Counted from the first letter of the stretch, positions 50,001-63,560 are shown. The stretch is 64,000 nucleotides of DNA from Fasciola hepatica (GCA_948099385.1 CANUEZ040000193.1:3794501-3858500); one strand, 5' to 3'. Numbers and translations: made by a program. Notes: generated from the sequence alone by a model not told the origin.

Positions 50001-51610
50001 TAGCAGGTAACTAATTCGTCCCGTTTTTGCACTAGAGATTAGATAGAAATCAACCATTGTTCCATCCACAAGTTGATAGTTTCGTACCTCGTGTTTCAAT
50101 GCTCTTTTATTTCTGATTTATTATCTGCCAGCAGCTTCAGAGACCACGATGAGACAACTGATAATGACGAGGCAGGATAGTTGTTTTGTGCCTCATTTTA
50201 TGGACAATTATTCCCCTAAATAATTGTGTGCAGAGTTTTTCTTACTCTTCGAGTATCTATTACCAGTTTGTGAATCAGATGTATTTCCAACTAAAACGGC
50301 ACTGAAAATAGGAGCAAACTCATGAAATTATACTTTTCAATGAAAACAATGCAACGGTTTGTGCGACGAACTTTTTTCAACGACTTAACTGTGGGAATTT
50401 CCTGTTTAACAATATTCCTTTTGCATCAATAATGACTGACACCAAAATACAATCAGAATGACTCAAAACAAGGCCTCATTGGTTTTATATATAGAGAAAT
50501 GTTCATTTATACGGCGTAAGCATATACTGTCAAAACCTATGCGTACGGTTAGCTCATAGGCACGTGCTGTTCTCGAACATAACAGTTTTCCCACGGAAGA
50601 ATGTAATGTTTTATCTACATTGACAGGCTGACTGGTCAAAATAAATGATTTCTGCCGATACCAGTCAGCTTCAATTATATAAGAATATGGGCCTTAGACG
50701 GGAAACGAAACAGAACTTAGTATCATCGAAGTTAATTAAACAATAACGGAAACGTCAACTACGTGTACACAAATATTCTTCAATATTTATTAAAATTTTC
50801 CCGGCATGGCTTCCACCATGCCTCTGACGTTTTACACTTTTACCAAATGTTCAAACCATGACCAGGGAAATCTTCCAAGTGTATCAAAATCTACAATAAC
50901 TCAGGGTTGGTTTATTTTGTCTGAAATGTCTGATGGTATTGTTATTAGCAGTTCATCATTCAGGTTTTCACTCGGTTTTCCGCAAGATAAGCCAAATCAA
51001 ACAAAAATAATAAGTCAAGGCATTTTGGGAGTCCATTTTTAAACCTCGAGTATACTATGTATCATGAGAGTTTCCAAACATTTCAGATACGTTAGAAGGG
51101 TGAATCCACAGCACTAGGATATCTACAGTTCTTATGCTAACCTCGTTGTTTTATTTACCTCCCGGTGTATACTTTCTCAAAGGAAAGCAAGAGCTTTCTG
51201 TTACTAATTCTAACCGGTTGACGGCACACTAGAAATTACTTTCTTAAAAAAAAGCTGCTAAAATTTACGAATGAATATGGTCTAGTTTACATGATCCGCA
51301 GTTTCAGTTAGAACAGGCGACTGCTACCACAAACAATAACCTCATCCCAGGCTTTCTGTCGCATCCATTTCTGAGGAACGCATTTAAAACAGTTATACCT
51401 TCCCCACCTGATAATGAACCCCTAACTTTCATCTAATTATACCTACTATCGATAACGCCATGTACGAAACTGAAAGTCTAAAATAATTAAAGAATCACTC
51501 CACCCGCCAAAATCAAATTACTGTCTCACCTTCAATTGCGTCATTGATGATCGAACACTTAGGTGCAGGACTGAGTGAAAAGGGAGTCATCAATCACATG
51601 AAACATGTTT
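41013..51610. other. Long stretch without recognisable gene
   Basis: Only small unassignable frames are present, including 46207-46497 minus and 49659-50099 minus (146 codons). A short (CAA)4 run lies at 48726-48737 and a CTTGACTTGAC repeat near 48240-48270. A 24-base sequence resembling the gypsy LTR start is listed separately at 44093. None of the frames shows a domain signature. Confidence 0.4.
44093..44116 (+). repeat. Possible short LTR-start-like sequence
   Basis: TGGTGAGACCTCAATCGTTTTGAT agrees with the first 24 bases of the gypsy LTR at about 20 positions, including the runs GACCTC and ATCGTTTTGA. Similarity stops afterwards. It could be a relic LTR tip or coincidence. Confidence 0.25.
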
Positions 51611-51667
51611 CATCAGCGGTACACATCCATCGAACTTCAAATGAGACTCTAATCAGGGAGGAACGAT
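51611..51667 (+). repeat. Dispersed repeat, copy B (inverted partner of C)
   Basis: This begins with the 21-mer CATCAGCGGTACACATCCATC, identical to copy A, and continues CGAACTTCAAATGAGACTC, which aligns with the reverse complement of about 51889-51946. With copy C it forms an inverted pair of roughly 57 bases separated by about 220 bases. Confidence 0.7.
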
Positions 51668-51884
51668 TTCGGGCCTAGCGCGTTAACCACAAGTCTTCCT
51701 TGGCAGAAAGTCAACGGTTTGTGTACCAGGTAACCACACTAAGTCACTAGTCGTGTGAAGTTGATCTTCTAACATCGAATGCCAAAATCGGAAGGACTCT
51801 ATAGCGCTTTGTGTATGATTTGAACAAACTGTTGCAAGCCAGCCCGGATTGACTTGTGGTCAAGGTATTCCATGTACAGTCTTT

Positions 51885-52020
51885 CATCCCGGATTCGAGT
51901 CTTAGTTGGGGTTCGGCGGATTTGTACTGTTGGTGATCCCTACCAACGGTGAAACAGCTGAAAAGTGCTTCTATAAGTTTCAGATATTTTGAACGTTCAC
52001 ACCGCACAATGAATCGTGTG
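51885..52020 (-). repeat. Dispersed repeat, copy C
   Basis: Read on the minus strand, it aligns with copy A from GATTCAT through TAGAAGCACTTTTCAGCTGT to GTACAAATCC, then with copy B through CGAACCCCAACTAAGACTCGAATCC. The last part looks slightly like a tRNA B box (ACTCGAATCC), so a tRNA-derived SINE is one possibility. The frame 51747-52007 minus lies inside it and is not a credible gene. Confidence 0.65.
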
Positions 52021-55000
52021 ATGTAAAAGAATTATTGCATGACACCCGTAATAATGTATCAATTAGGTTTATATCAACAATGAAATAACTCCTGTTAAAA
52101 ACGGGTCAATGGAACAGCCCGGCAAAGTCTATCGGATCCTGAGCTTCGGCATCAAAAGCAAAGCACTTAATTAAGCCGTTGAGTTTACTATTCACACCCA
52201 CAACCGTGATCCGTGGAAGTACCCTGAATGGACTGCCGGTCCAGAGATAAAATGATGTAATACAGTCCTCGCCGCTTCTTTCATTCCTTATTGCTAGATG
52301 GTACGCTCATCCTCAAGTTTGATTCTTCCAGAGTTCATTCAATTTCTGTTTTTTTCCAATTACCGCGATTTTTAGCAAGCACATTTTAAAGCGCAACATA
52401 GTGAATTTGGAAACATAGTGCAAACCGATGTTACGGACTTACCAGGTCAGAGGACTGTGAGGGCCAGGTGTCGCGGTGATAAGAACCACAACAAAAATAC
52501 TCGTTTACTTGTCTACACTGACCGGGAAAAGGTCATGCATTTGTGGAGGCATGCTTTTGAGACCCAATCAAAGCGACATTATCTGCCATCGGGCAGATCT
52601 AAGATAAGACTCTTTGACGAAAACCCCCAAGACTGGAAACAAACATTTTGCTTAGACTCGAATTCAGCTGCTTTGTATGGAAGAACAACGGAAGAAAGTA
52701 AACAATCGACCGGGAAACAACTAGCTGGAGGTAAGTTCGAAACCACAGTCTGTGATTATTGTGAGATGGAATCAAATTACACACTGAACTTAATTTCATT
52801 CAGCAGGGGATCAACTACCTCGAACGAATGCTGGCTGCACTGTCGCACGAGTAGGCAATTTTGAAGTGACTTCACCATGACTGGGGACACCCTGGTCAAA
52901 ATAAAATGCAGGACGCAGTCGGCGTCAAATCTGATGGTAACTTCATCGAGGTGATCCCACCAATTTGTGTCCATGATTTCAGTTTTGTGCCGTTCGGAAA
53001 GATCCTGTCACCGGATGTCGGAAACCACTCAAAGATACACAGACGTAATAACAGATTCGGCATTTGGATTCGATGTCACGGAGCCAATAAAGTGAAATCA
53101 AAGTGCTAATGAGAATATCACAGTATTGGTCAATTCTTCCATATAATTGGGGCTGAAACTTTTGAACGATGCAGCATTAGTAGCAATTAAAATTCTCGAA
53201 AGTTGCTTCTGCAGCTGGAAAGTGACTCGGCAACTCCACTTGGATAAACGCAGCAGCTTCGAAAACCGTTTTGTTTGTGAACTTACCAAGCTGTTTAAAT
53301 TGACAGATGAGAATGAGATAGATGTGCTGGTCAAAAGGAGAGGACGACCCATATCTGTAGTCGAAGGAAATGAACACTGAGACCAAGCCTTGAAACGATG
53401 CCTAACGGCATACAATTGCTCTGCAGGACAAACGCGACGTCTCGGAATGGAAGAGACATACCCGTCCTAATTTGCCCTACATTGGTCGACTAAACCAGGT
53501 GGCTCCAGACAACGTGATATAACTGGTTGGGAAGTTTGCCAGGGAGTACGCGGTAACTTCAGGTAAATTGCAAAAGAATCACTGAAAACGAAAAGAATAC
53601 TACCAAATGAATGCTCGTGGGCAGTCGCCAGAAATAAGCATTACCATAATTCTGCACTCCGATGCAACGCAGATGAATATCCCGACAAATAAGCACAGAT
53701 ACTGGACAAGGCCGTTCGTCAAGAGTAGAACTGTTTGAGAAAATGGTTCCATTTAAGATAGGACAGATCAATTTGTGACTGGCTATCTTTATTTCGGTTT
53801 CCTAAAGGCAGTGTAAGAGGTAGAGAACGGCGGACTACAAACATGGCAATGAGGTCCCAGAAGTGTGGGCAGAAATGAAAGAAGCGAGCTTGAGGGAGTT
53901 TCGAGGCACCGAGACGGTCTCCAACTAAATAAGATACTTTGCGAAGATGGAAATTTGTATATGTGGTTTCATTCAATTTCAGATTGTTAGTGCTGGCATT
54001 GTTGTACACTATGTAAACTAATTCCAATGACAGCTCAAATGGGTCGAATTTTACCCTTTGCTACTGACAAAGTGATAGTAGCCAGAAGTTGTGTTCGCCG
54101 TGGATTAGGCGAAAAATTGAATTGAGTTTACTTGTGATCGCGTAGTCAATGACTCCTTTGTGTATTGTATTTCTGTAAGTTTTTCCCAAATGGATATAAA
54201 TATTTGCCGAGACTTTCATACCGTTCGGGGCTTAGGGTTTTCGTGGATGTGTTTGGTACTTGCACACGGGAGCCAACCCAATACCGAATCCACAATTCAT
54301 TGAATTCGACTTTCGCTGGTTGTTAAACCAGACATTGGTTTCGGTAGCCACACCTTCTAACCTCCTTTCTTCGTCATCTCCTCTTTGGTTCCACGATTCT
54401 ACTTGATGATATATGCGAATTCCAATTTTTTAGATAACATTTCAATGATGGATGATGTAGAAAGATAGTTATGAGGCTGATAATGCCGGTAGTCTAAAAT
54501 TTTGCAATTTCTATAATACTATCCTTTTTCCGTCCTATACAACCATTTCTCGCAAATTATATGATCAATACTTCCCCAGGCTCCGACTTTATATCAGTTC
54601 ATCCGGAGTATCGTTCACAAGAGCCGACCAAGGTCTTCTGTTATGGAAGTGGCGGGAAATCGATGTTTACCTTTGAACGAAAAAACAACGCCGAAATGTC
54701 ATCCAAATAAAATGGTAATACGTATGTACGTTGAACTTGACAAATAGCAGAGGAAGGTGCAGGAAAAAAGCGAACATATAACATCTCTGTGAGTGTTTGT
54801 GAGTATGCATACGCCGAAATTTACTTTCAGACTGGTGAGACATTCTAGGGATAGCCGGCTAAACCCAACCAACAGGTAATACAACGCCAGTGAGTGTCAT
54901 TAGAAGACGTTTGTGGTAGTCCAGTTTCAACTAGCACTTATCGAGTAAATGAGTCTTGGTGAAAATAGGAACGGTGTCAAACAAGGTTTATGACTCCGTA

Positions 55001-58000
55001 GCTGGATAGGAATGACGATTCTTATTGTTCTCTTGGTGAAGGGGAATGAAGACGAAATCATGGGAGATAAACAAATGCCAGCTATTTTAACTTTAAGTTA
55101 GACCGTTGTCACTCCAACAGTGTCGCACGAAACTAAAAAATGAACCACCTTTTTTCCCCAGACCATAACGTGTAAATCAAGTAGCTGGTAGGTGATTTCA
55201 AAAATTTAAAAAAAATAAACAGCTGACCAAATGAAAACCCCGAGTCCTGCACTGATAACCTGGAGAATATTACGACGAAGAAAAAAGTGGGTTTCATAAA
55301 ATGCATTGAGAAAAGAAAGGAAAATAGGAATGTTGACCGAACTCATAATCCGTCGAAAATAGCTCAACGAGACATCAAAATAATGGGTACAGAATAGGAC
55401 TGTTTGCTTTGCCTCGTAGCTGACTAAACACAGCACATCTTATGGGCTTTGAAATGGAGATCATATAAGAAAGGACGCTAAAAGTGGTAATACAGGTGAC
55501 AACAAATGATAAAATTGTACCCACATAGCTACTGTACTATCGGTGTCACGAGAGAGTTTTTGTTGATAGCGATCAAGCGAAATTGGCTGAGCCGTCGAAT
55601 TCAAAAGAAAAGTCGGGACCGTTTCCGCACACGGCTGAAAACCAGTCTGAGGTACTCACGAGATAAGCCTCTAAGTAACTGAAAGGTGCGCATAGAATGC
55701 TGGTCATTCGAGAAAGCTGAACGAGCTGGGTTTAAGGTAAATTCAGAACACAAGAAAGAGTAACTGGAAAGATTACTCTGTTTAGAAAAGCCAACAATAT
55801 TTTGAAAATAACTAGGTTTGCCAATCAATTCGTCCTCGGTTATTTGGGTATGGCAAATAATCGGGACATTAGCATACTTCACCGAAGTTTCGAAGGAGCC
55901 ATACAAGGGTTGGTTTACAAAAGTTAAGGGAAATGTGCGAAAGTGCCACAGCTTGAAGCGCGTAAAGGTTAACAATCTCCTTGTGTGAATATTTCCGAAA
56001 ATCAGTTCGTGTGGCACGCTAAAAGACCAACTCGGCAACCGGATGAATGCGACCTGGGTGGTACAGGTGGTCTAAGAATGGAATTAAAGGATGAAGATTA
56101 GTCGAATAATAAGCACAGATTTACAAGTTATTAAGTGGTTTATTGTGACAACGAATTAAAGTGGATACATCCTGTTTTTTAGATGTTTCAGTGGAGCGTG
56201 TAAGTGCTTTTTCGATCAAAAGAAAACATCAGTGTTGGAAGGCCTCTGCTGGCTATTGAGTAATACATCCAATACTCGTAAAGGATACCCCAGAGGAACT
56301 GGTCGAAAGCCAAAATCCGCATAATTATATATACGGAGTCAGTTTATACAATGGTCCACAAAGAACAACAGTGTGGCATTTTTGGTAAAATACCACAGAT
56401 CTGGTCTACTTTTTGGTGTATTGCAAAATTAAATCACGTAATTTATTACTCTCTTTCACATGATTCATCCTCACAATGTTGACTATTCGCTGGAAAAGTC
56501 ATACGTCTCATAGACTGAAACTATAGAAATGAGCTGGAATTTCCAAACAAACATACAGGTAAGTGGACGAAGACACAATATTCGTTTTTTTTTGCAGCAG
56601 TTAAAGTAAAAGGAGTCAGTTATTTGCGGATGCACTTTTAGTATGCCGTCAGAAGGCAAATGAGACCAAAGCAGTTGGTTACGCATTTACCTGAAGTAGA
56701 ACGGAAATGCACAGTACGCTATAGGTTGCCGGGACGGTATGGTTATCTCAAAGCACTTGTTTTTCTTCGAGGAAGACATTCACGGCTTCGAAGAAGTAAT
56801 TAGCGCTGTCATTGATCCTCCGGTCACTGGTATGCACCATAACATTTTCCACCTTAATTCAAGAAAGGTTGGTCAAATTTTGGCTACTGACACTTTCCCA
56901 GTAGTGAAAAAATGGAATTCGACCGAAACAAACCGCCAACGGACCTGATCTGTCTTTACTGCTTCGTTTTCCACAAAAGCCTATGAATTCAGTAGCTGAA
57001 TATCATTATCTCCCCCAACGAGTAACATTTTTTTATACTCATAAACTCAATGCATCACTGTACAGGTCGTCACACAATACAGACCAACTTATTTGTGTCA
57101 GACTTCCCATTTTTCTACTGTAATACGGAATAGGTAGTAAAGACCTGCATGAGAATCACTGAAGACGAGTACACTGACCAACTTAGGTTTCCATAACAGC
57201 CTAATTGGATTATATATACCGAATGTGATCAGAATTTGCTCAAAATCGCAGTGCCCCAGATCAGGATTTATAATCCTCGAACACTTCCTACGTTGAAAGA
57301 TACTTCCCATTGTGTTATGGTTTTAGTTGTTCTTGTTTTCATATCAGATAATGAACTATCTGAAGCGCCAATACGGCAGATAAATTTCCTTCACAACATT
57401 AGTTTCATATTGACTAGAAAAATCATTGATTGTAACAAATTTACCGTTTCGTACCGTATCTTCACAGTAAATACGCAGGGAGATATATAGTCTGATGAAT
57501 GCTGCAAACACTCCGTTGTTCTCTCGGTAATCTGTCCATGTGGAAGCCGAACCGGGAGTTTGTCTTTTGGCGTACGTTGGCCTAAGGTCGGAATTATTTA
57601 TTCAACTTCAGGTGACTTCTCTTTGTAGTGTTTACTAACTTGATACGAGCTTTAATTTGAGGAAATTTTAGATATTTTTATTTATCTCGATATATTACGA
57701 CAACGTTTATAGCCGCCTCAGTGTTTCTACAAGTACATTTTGGACAATATGCTTCATAATCGAAGAAATTACGTTGCGAACAGTTTTTCAAATGTCATAT
57801 TTAGGAATAATAACACATCGGTTCACATCGTTCAACAAGCACAGAAAATGAACATCGCAAAAGCTGTCCTTTTTATTAGGTTTTCGTCTTTTCAGACTGT
57901 CTACAGAAGAGATGGTACATATAGTAGGTAGGAATGGAAGCAATTGACTCTTATTTCTCTAAGTTCAGTTCCGAATTTTCATCGAAAATAACCATGTTCT

Positions 58001-60760
58001 CTCACCCTACTAAAGATCTGCATGAAATTGTATCATTTTGACATGGACTTACCTTCTACATCTCAATGTATTATCTCGTCAGATTATCAAACCCTCTGAG
58101 TCCCGTTTCACCAATGGAACATCGGACCATCATTTGATAAGGTGACAAAATACTATGCAAATTATTATGAAGAGCAACAATGAAGCTTGGATCTTGGAAC
58201 GTAAAGCCTGAACTGGATAGTTGATATTCGCTGCCCGCTGTAACTTCATGACGCTCGATGTACAACCAATATTAAAACTGCATTAGGTTTATTTGAACCG
58301 ATCCGCTGATAAAATATAAAAGATTTTGTGTAAATTAGGGATTGAATAATGCCATTGGATTAGTTTCGAATTTACGTGATTTAAATTTGTGTGGGTAGAC
58401 ATTTACTGTTCTTCACTCGTAACACTCGCAAATCCCACAGGGAAAGTGGTTTTCATCAAGCGGGCGGTCATGATAATTAGCAACATTCGTTTACCTGGCA
58501 GCGAAAATGGTAAATACCTAAAGGAAAACATGGAAGTCTTGTATGTACGAGCATTGTGAAATATGGCATACTGTGGCTTGTGCCCCGGTCATCATCCATG
58601 TAGACTTATAGTTATCTTTCCTTTTGTCAGAAAATAGTTATGCCCCCTCCCTGCGGGCGATCACACCAGATTGGTATGGAAAACCAGTTGTTATTTTCCT
58701 CCAATTAGTCTTCTAATATATTAGACACGAACTTTATATCACAAGATCGCCATAACCAATGGGCTTCTCAATCCTTGCAAGCTGATAAATACAAAACGTT
58801 TGTCAGATTCAAAACATATTCCTTAACTATCAAATTCAATTCCTAAAAATAAGGACGGATATCTGAAAAATTATATTATTTGAGATAGCACTGTCCTCAA
58901 TGTAAAAGCCAGCATCGAGTTTTAATCTGACATAATTCATCCTTTCTAAGATCATAGAATTCACGGCAATATTAATTATTCATTTTGGTGCGACCAAAAG
59001 TAGCCTTAGTACTGGGGTTAGGACATTCATTTAAAAAATCACAATCGTACGGAAAATGGTGATTATTGTTCTAGTCCATGCAGTGACACCGTACCTAAAA
59101 TCTAGTTCCAACTTAACCCTACCGGCTGAGCTACGAAACTGTAGCGATGACTTCGCCACTTCGAGACTCCGTGCCATTTGACACTGTGAAAGAAATTTAA
59201 ATTTTACTGGCTTCAGCAAGGTTTTCATATTGATCAACCGGTGTCCAGCGGTTGAACACACGAGCCTGTTGTGACCATGAGCTACAACTTAGGCAAACTA
59301 CTAATTGTTATCATCTGATTTTCATGGCAAATCTTTCAACTGTTAGTTATAATTTAGTGTAAACAACGCCGAGATGGATAATCAAATGATGCACTAGCTT
59401 AGTTTATTAGATGATGTTACAAGCCATGGTTGTGGAAAAAATCTTTATCGTATCCATGTACCTTTTCTCATTGCTCTATCTCAATGAAGAGGCACTGGAT
59501 TAGGCTGTCCAGCGTTAAGTTTGGGCGTGAGCTACATTGCTAGTAAAGACGCCATGATCTATGCAGGTTACCACACTGCCCACTTACCTGCGAGACTATG
59601 AATGTATGCTTGAAAGTGGTTCACGGCATCCACCGAAGTCCAGTTAGCGAAAATGTGATTACTGCCGACGAACGCAAGGATGTTGTCACTTAAAGGAGGA
59701 CTTCTACGAATGATGACAGTATCGTGCTTTGAGCAGTGACCTCAGTCCAGATGTACTCATGCCCTTTCAGTCCGCTGGTTTTTCTCTTATGGACTGTGAA
59801 GGATACGAGATCGAGACCGAGAAAAGGTTCTAGATCGAGTGAACTCCAGATCCTCTTGCTGATGGTGCATGATCCTTCTGAGGGTTCAGTTGACGTTCAC
59901 AACCAAAACCCCGGCTCTAGTTTTCAGTGAACTGGTAAACTACTTCTCATCTGATCCTCCCATATTTCTCAGCAGATGCAGGGTAGGGTGTCTGCAGCTC
60001 CTAGTTGGGTACCTCTTAAGAATACCTCTCGAAAAGCTACCAAACCACCGTGTGTCCGTCGCAGCACTTCTGTGGAAGTCCCACTCACTGCCTTCCCGTG
60101 GCGGAGTTCCCACTCAAATGAGAGAAGAGAAGTGAATTTCCCGCTCTGTCCACGCTGTTAGCTGACTGAAAATCAGCGTAGGTGGCGCACGAAGCGTACA
60201 ACACTATGCTCACCTGCATCTACGGTCTTGGGCTTTGCTGGTCACTCAGGATGTTTGGCCTCATCCTAGGGGTGAATGAATTGAACATTTGATCACCGGC
60301 TTCCCTTGGTTTTCAGAATAGGCGAGCGAACCCCACAACTGGCCACCGAGTCATCTGGACCAACCATTAGGTTCCGCAGGATGCGCTTGTGTGAGCAGAG
60401 GGCTAGAGGTGTATCATAGAACAGAAATGCCTACCATGGACTGGGTGACCGAGTAATAAAATAACCCTCAAAGCAAACAACCGTGACAGACTCTATCCCT
60501 ATGACTGACTGCTCTTCCATGAACGAACGAATATTCTCGCACACCAAACGGAACTTCTTCTCCCATTCCCACTCTCCTCCCGATTTCTCCTCCATTTTCT
60601 CATCCCATGGGTTCTTCGGTCAACCGAGCCTGCTGTAGGGCCACTGATGAAATTCCTGGCTATGTTCTCTCTTCTGCTTCGTCGATTAGCTTGAGTCTGA
60701 CCGGATCCGCTACCACTAGCTGATTCTTTGCTCTTTCCCTAATACCCACTGAAACAAGCC
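52021..60760. other. Long stretch without recognisable gene
   Basis: The longest frame is 52418-52864 plus (148 codons), which is unrecognised and within chance length. A TATAAATA lies at 54195-54202 in a compact, less random-looking stretch (54120-54260) of unknown nature. The minus strand has TAGCTCAGCCGG at 59122-59133, a perfect tRNA A-box consensus without a B box. A pyrimidine-rich tract (about 60548-60606) lies shortly before the LINE remnant and may belong to its 5' region. Confidence 0.4.
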
Positions 60761-61560
60761 ACATTCAATTTGTGAACCCTGATGCGTGTAACACAACAGG
60801 CGGGATCAGCTCGTTCGCTTGAATCCCTTGACATCGATGTATGTTACATTCAAGAAACACGCATTCAAGACACCCGTCTAATGATCCGATATACGCCCTT
60901 GCCAAATGCTTCTCTGAATTTTCACCTACGTCTCATTACGGAAGCTGGGGTTGCGGCTTCTAGCCCTACTGGCTTTGGCATTGTTCTCAATGAAAGAGCT
61001 GAAGTGGTGCAGCTAGACCGGATCACAGCAGAGAGTTGTTTATGTGAAGTGAGACTCGGGGGTTAATGCACATGAAACAGTCGCCACTCTGACAGAGACA
61101 GCCTGATTCTCGTTTTGGTGCATGCACCCACCGACTGCCGCGCACATTAAATCAAAGATATCTTCTAAGGAAAAATCTCCGACCTCATACGTATAGCAAT
61201 CTGGGATGATGTCGTGATCGTGGCAGGAGATCTGATTAGTAAAGCGATTTGGCTGGCCTCCGAACAGGTGCATCTATGAACTTCGTTTGGGCCATATTCA
61301 TGTACCTGGGAATAAAGGTAACGGTTTTAGGCTCTGAAATCAAAACCAACTTGTAGTCCTCGCCAGTACAAGCTGCAGATGTTCTGATCCTCGGTACACC
61401 ACTCGGGGTTTGCCCTCTTTGAGTCAACACTGGACCCCGACTGACCATATCGACATAAGCCATACATGATAAGGTTGCGTACAAGAATATCACTCGCACT
61501 GGCATACTTTTGTCTATCGCGACCACTCATTAGTTTGCCCTAGACTGTTCGTCAGCTTCG
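60761..61560 (+). pseudogene. LINE endonuclease domain, decayed
   Basis: The domain starts in one frame with TFNL, a TGA, TLMRVTQQAGSARSLESL, then IDVCYIQETRIQD, the endonuclease block that carries the metal-binding Glu (ETR). It continues TGFGIVLNERAEVVQLDRI. After a stop at 61064 the same frame gives LVHAPTDCRAH and VVIVAGDL (the Asp of the AGDxN motif is present, the Asn is replaced). In the next frame come HWTPTDHIDIS (family WTQIDHIAIS) and DHSLVCPRL (family SDHALV, carrying the catalytic His). It once nicked target DNA to prime reverse transcription. Stops and frameshifts make it inactive. Confidence 0.9.
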
Positions 61561-62289
61561 GCGGACGATCCGAAAGCTAGCTACAGCAATGATTAGATTG
61601 TCCTAAGCTCTCCGACCCATCTGGTTTCCGTCTTTCAGAATACGTGAGCTCGAAAGACAGCTGTAGACTCACCTGATAAAGTATGTCTGCATCGGTCAAT
61701 TACCACCTGGTGCGTTGTGGCCTGTCTTGAAGTGCCACAAGACCCTTAGGTTCTGCAAAGTCAGTGCGCCTTCTTGAAGCACGCCAGTTGATTTCTGCTT
61801 GAGGCGCATATAACGCGGCATGTCTGAAAACCAGACTTGCACATGAATTATCATACAGATTGGAAAAACTGATAGTCTCGACGAGCATCACAGATGAACC
61901 ATGCTGCTGCCCTCAGAAGTTCCTGTTAGTTGTTTTCTCTTATTTGAGTTACTGGAAGGAGGTCTCAAGGCGTCATTAGAACGATCTGTGTGGCTGACCG
62001 TTTGGGTGTCTCGTAAGCTGAGCAGGTTACTTTCATACACAATTCAGCTGGCCTTCAGTGTCAGCCCTTCCTGTAGATCTTTCAGTTCATTTCAATTACT
62101 GCATTTTGACAGGCCCACCTACCGGGTCAGAGATCCGAAAAGAAAACCAGGCCTTAGGAAGTCACAAATCGCCGAGCTCCGACGGCTTCCCCTAGCCCCA
62201 TGTAAGGACAGTGAAGTGCAGTTTGTCAGAGAATTCTGTGTTCTGTTCCCAAATGTCAGTATTCTGAGCACATTCCGTTCTATTGGGGG

Positions 62290-62860
62290 GAATCAGTTGT
62301 TGTCTCCATCCCCGAGAAGGGCTCATATAGTGACTTCGCTAACCATAGATGCATTAGTCTTATCACAATGGCGCCGAGGGTGCTTGCCTCTTGGCAGGTT
62401 GCACCGAACGCGTGATAAGCAGACTCACGAGCTGCAAGCTGAGTTTTGTGCCGGTCCTAAATGTATCAATAATAAATTCGAACTCTGACAACTGCAAAAG
62501 CACTGTCAGTTTCCAAAGACCAAAACTAATCGAGGTCTTGGATACTGGGATGCCCTTTTGCCCTGCTGATAGGACTGCACTATGGAAGAGTTTGTTGAAA
62601 ATAGAGTAGCTGAGAAGTATTCATCAGTCATCAAGTAGTTGTGTCGTCACACTTCAGATCGAGTAGGAGCCTAGGGCCAGCTTCCGTCCCCTTTTGTGGC
62701 GTCCAGTGGAGTTCGACAAGATTGCCTGATATCCCCATTTCTCCTCAACTTTGCCCTAGAGCATGTACTACGAAATGCGTATTCTAATCTTCCAAATGGC
62801 GGAGGTGAACTCCTGATAGGGAACAGAGTTTTTGACTTCGAATAAGCCCAGGATGTCAAC
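62290..62860 (+). pseudogene. LINE reverse transcriptase domain, decayed
   Basis: Visible blocks: SVVVSIPEKGSYSDFANHR and ISLITMAPRVLA (first RT motifs) from 62290; TERVISRLTSCKL from about 62400 in another frame; RPKLIEVLDTGMPFCPADRTALWKSLL, where the family has FLDLKAAFDSVDRTALW, so the first catalytic Asp block is altered; SGVRQDCLISPFLLNFALEHVL from 62705; and DFE, TAA, AQDV at 62834, where the family has the YADD active site. One catalytic aspartate and its neighbours are lost. Several frame changes separate the blocks. Confidence 0.9.
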
Positions 62861-62969
62861 TTACGGAATGATAAGACAATGCAACATTTTGAATTGCTTG
62901 GCTATTGAGTTATTCACATGTGCTACTAATCTTGCGCCTTCCATGTGCAGTGGTTTTGAAAGATTGGCA

Positions 62970-63560
62970 GGATCCTATACCTTAACTCACCCTCATCTTG
63001 AGTTACCTAACAACTTTTGGTACCTTGGGAGCTTGATAAAACTGGACATGGTGTTGGGGAGGAGATCAGTTCGCTCATAGCTGAAGCTGGAGCAGCTCTC
63101 GAAAACCTGCAATACCTGTGGTGCCGCCGAAGTATCCGGCTTTCTATTTTGAGAAGGGTGTATATTTTCGCAATTTGCTATGGTTTACTCTATCGTTGCG
63201 AGTTCTGGCCACTCCACGCTGAGGATGCTCGATGTTTTCCATGTTCAGTAACCGATGTTCTTCATGCATTGTTCGCGTCTGTAGGAAACATCTACTGAGT
63301 ATTGAAGAGGTGTGCTTTCGTGTGTTAGGTAGAAACAGAGGCCCTCCTAACGAAGTGATGGCTCTACACCAAGACCGATGGCTCGGTGATATTTCGCGAA
63401 TGTCTGCTTATCGTCTACTTTTCCGACTTCTATTTGACCATACTGGGCAAGGCTGGGAAAAGCGACCCGACGGTCAGGCCACTACTTGGGACAGAGTTAT
63501 GAAAAATCTGGCATCAGCATTGGCTTCGGTTGGCCCTTTCCGCCTTCCCGGTTAGGGCCC
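62970..63560 (+). pseudogene. LINE C-terminal domain, decayed
   Basis: This reads FWYLGSL, then EEISSLIAEAGAALENLQYLW, SILRRVYIFAICYGLLYRCEFWPL (frame starting 63017), then FRVLGRNRGPP, VMALHQDRWLGDISRM, LLFDHTGQGWEKR and ASVGPFRLPG (frame starting 63232). The ordered motifs YLGS, EISSRIAKA, YGCETWPL, RWLGHVLRM and GWKK..GGQ..TW are a well-known C-terminal region of flatworm RTE-like LINEs. Two frame changes are visible. The function of this region in retrotransposition is not established. Confidence 0.9.

Noticed and set aside
49659..50099. 146-codon minus-strand frame
   Set aside because: Overlapped by a 97-codon plus-strand frame, with no motif. I could not support an exon.
51747..52007. 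86-codon minus-strand frame
   Set aside because: It lies inside the dispersed repeat copy C. Its similarity to the frame at 40804 reflects DNA repeat homology, not a gene.
52418..52864. 148-codon frame, the longest outside mobile elements
   Set aside because: No recognisable domain, and length within chance expectation for this composition and window size. It could be tested against transcript data.
61236..61526. 96-codon minus-strand frame
   Set aside because: It is antisense to the LINE endonuclease, whose plus-strand motifs (TPTDHIDIS, DHSLV) are clear.
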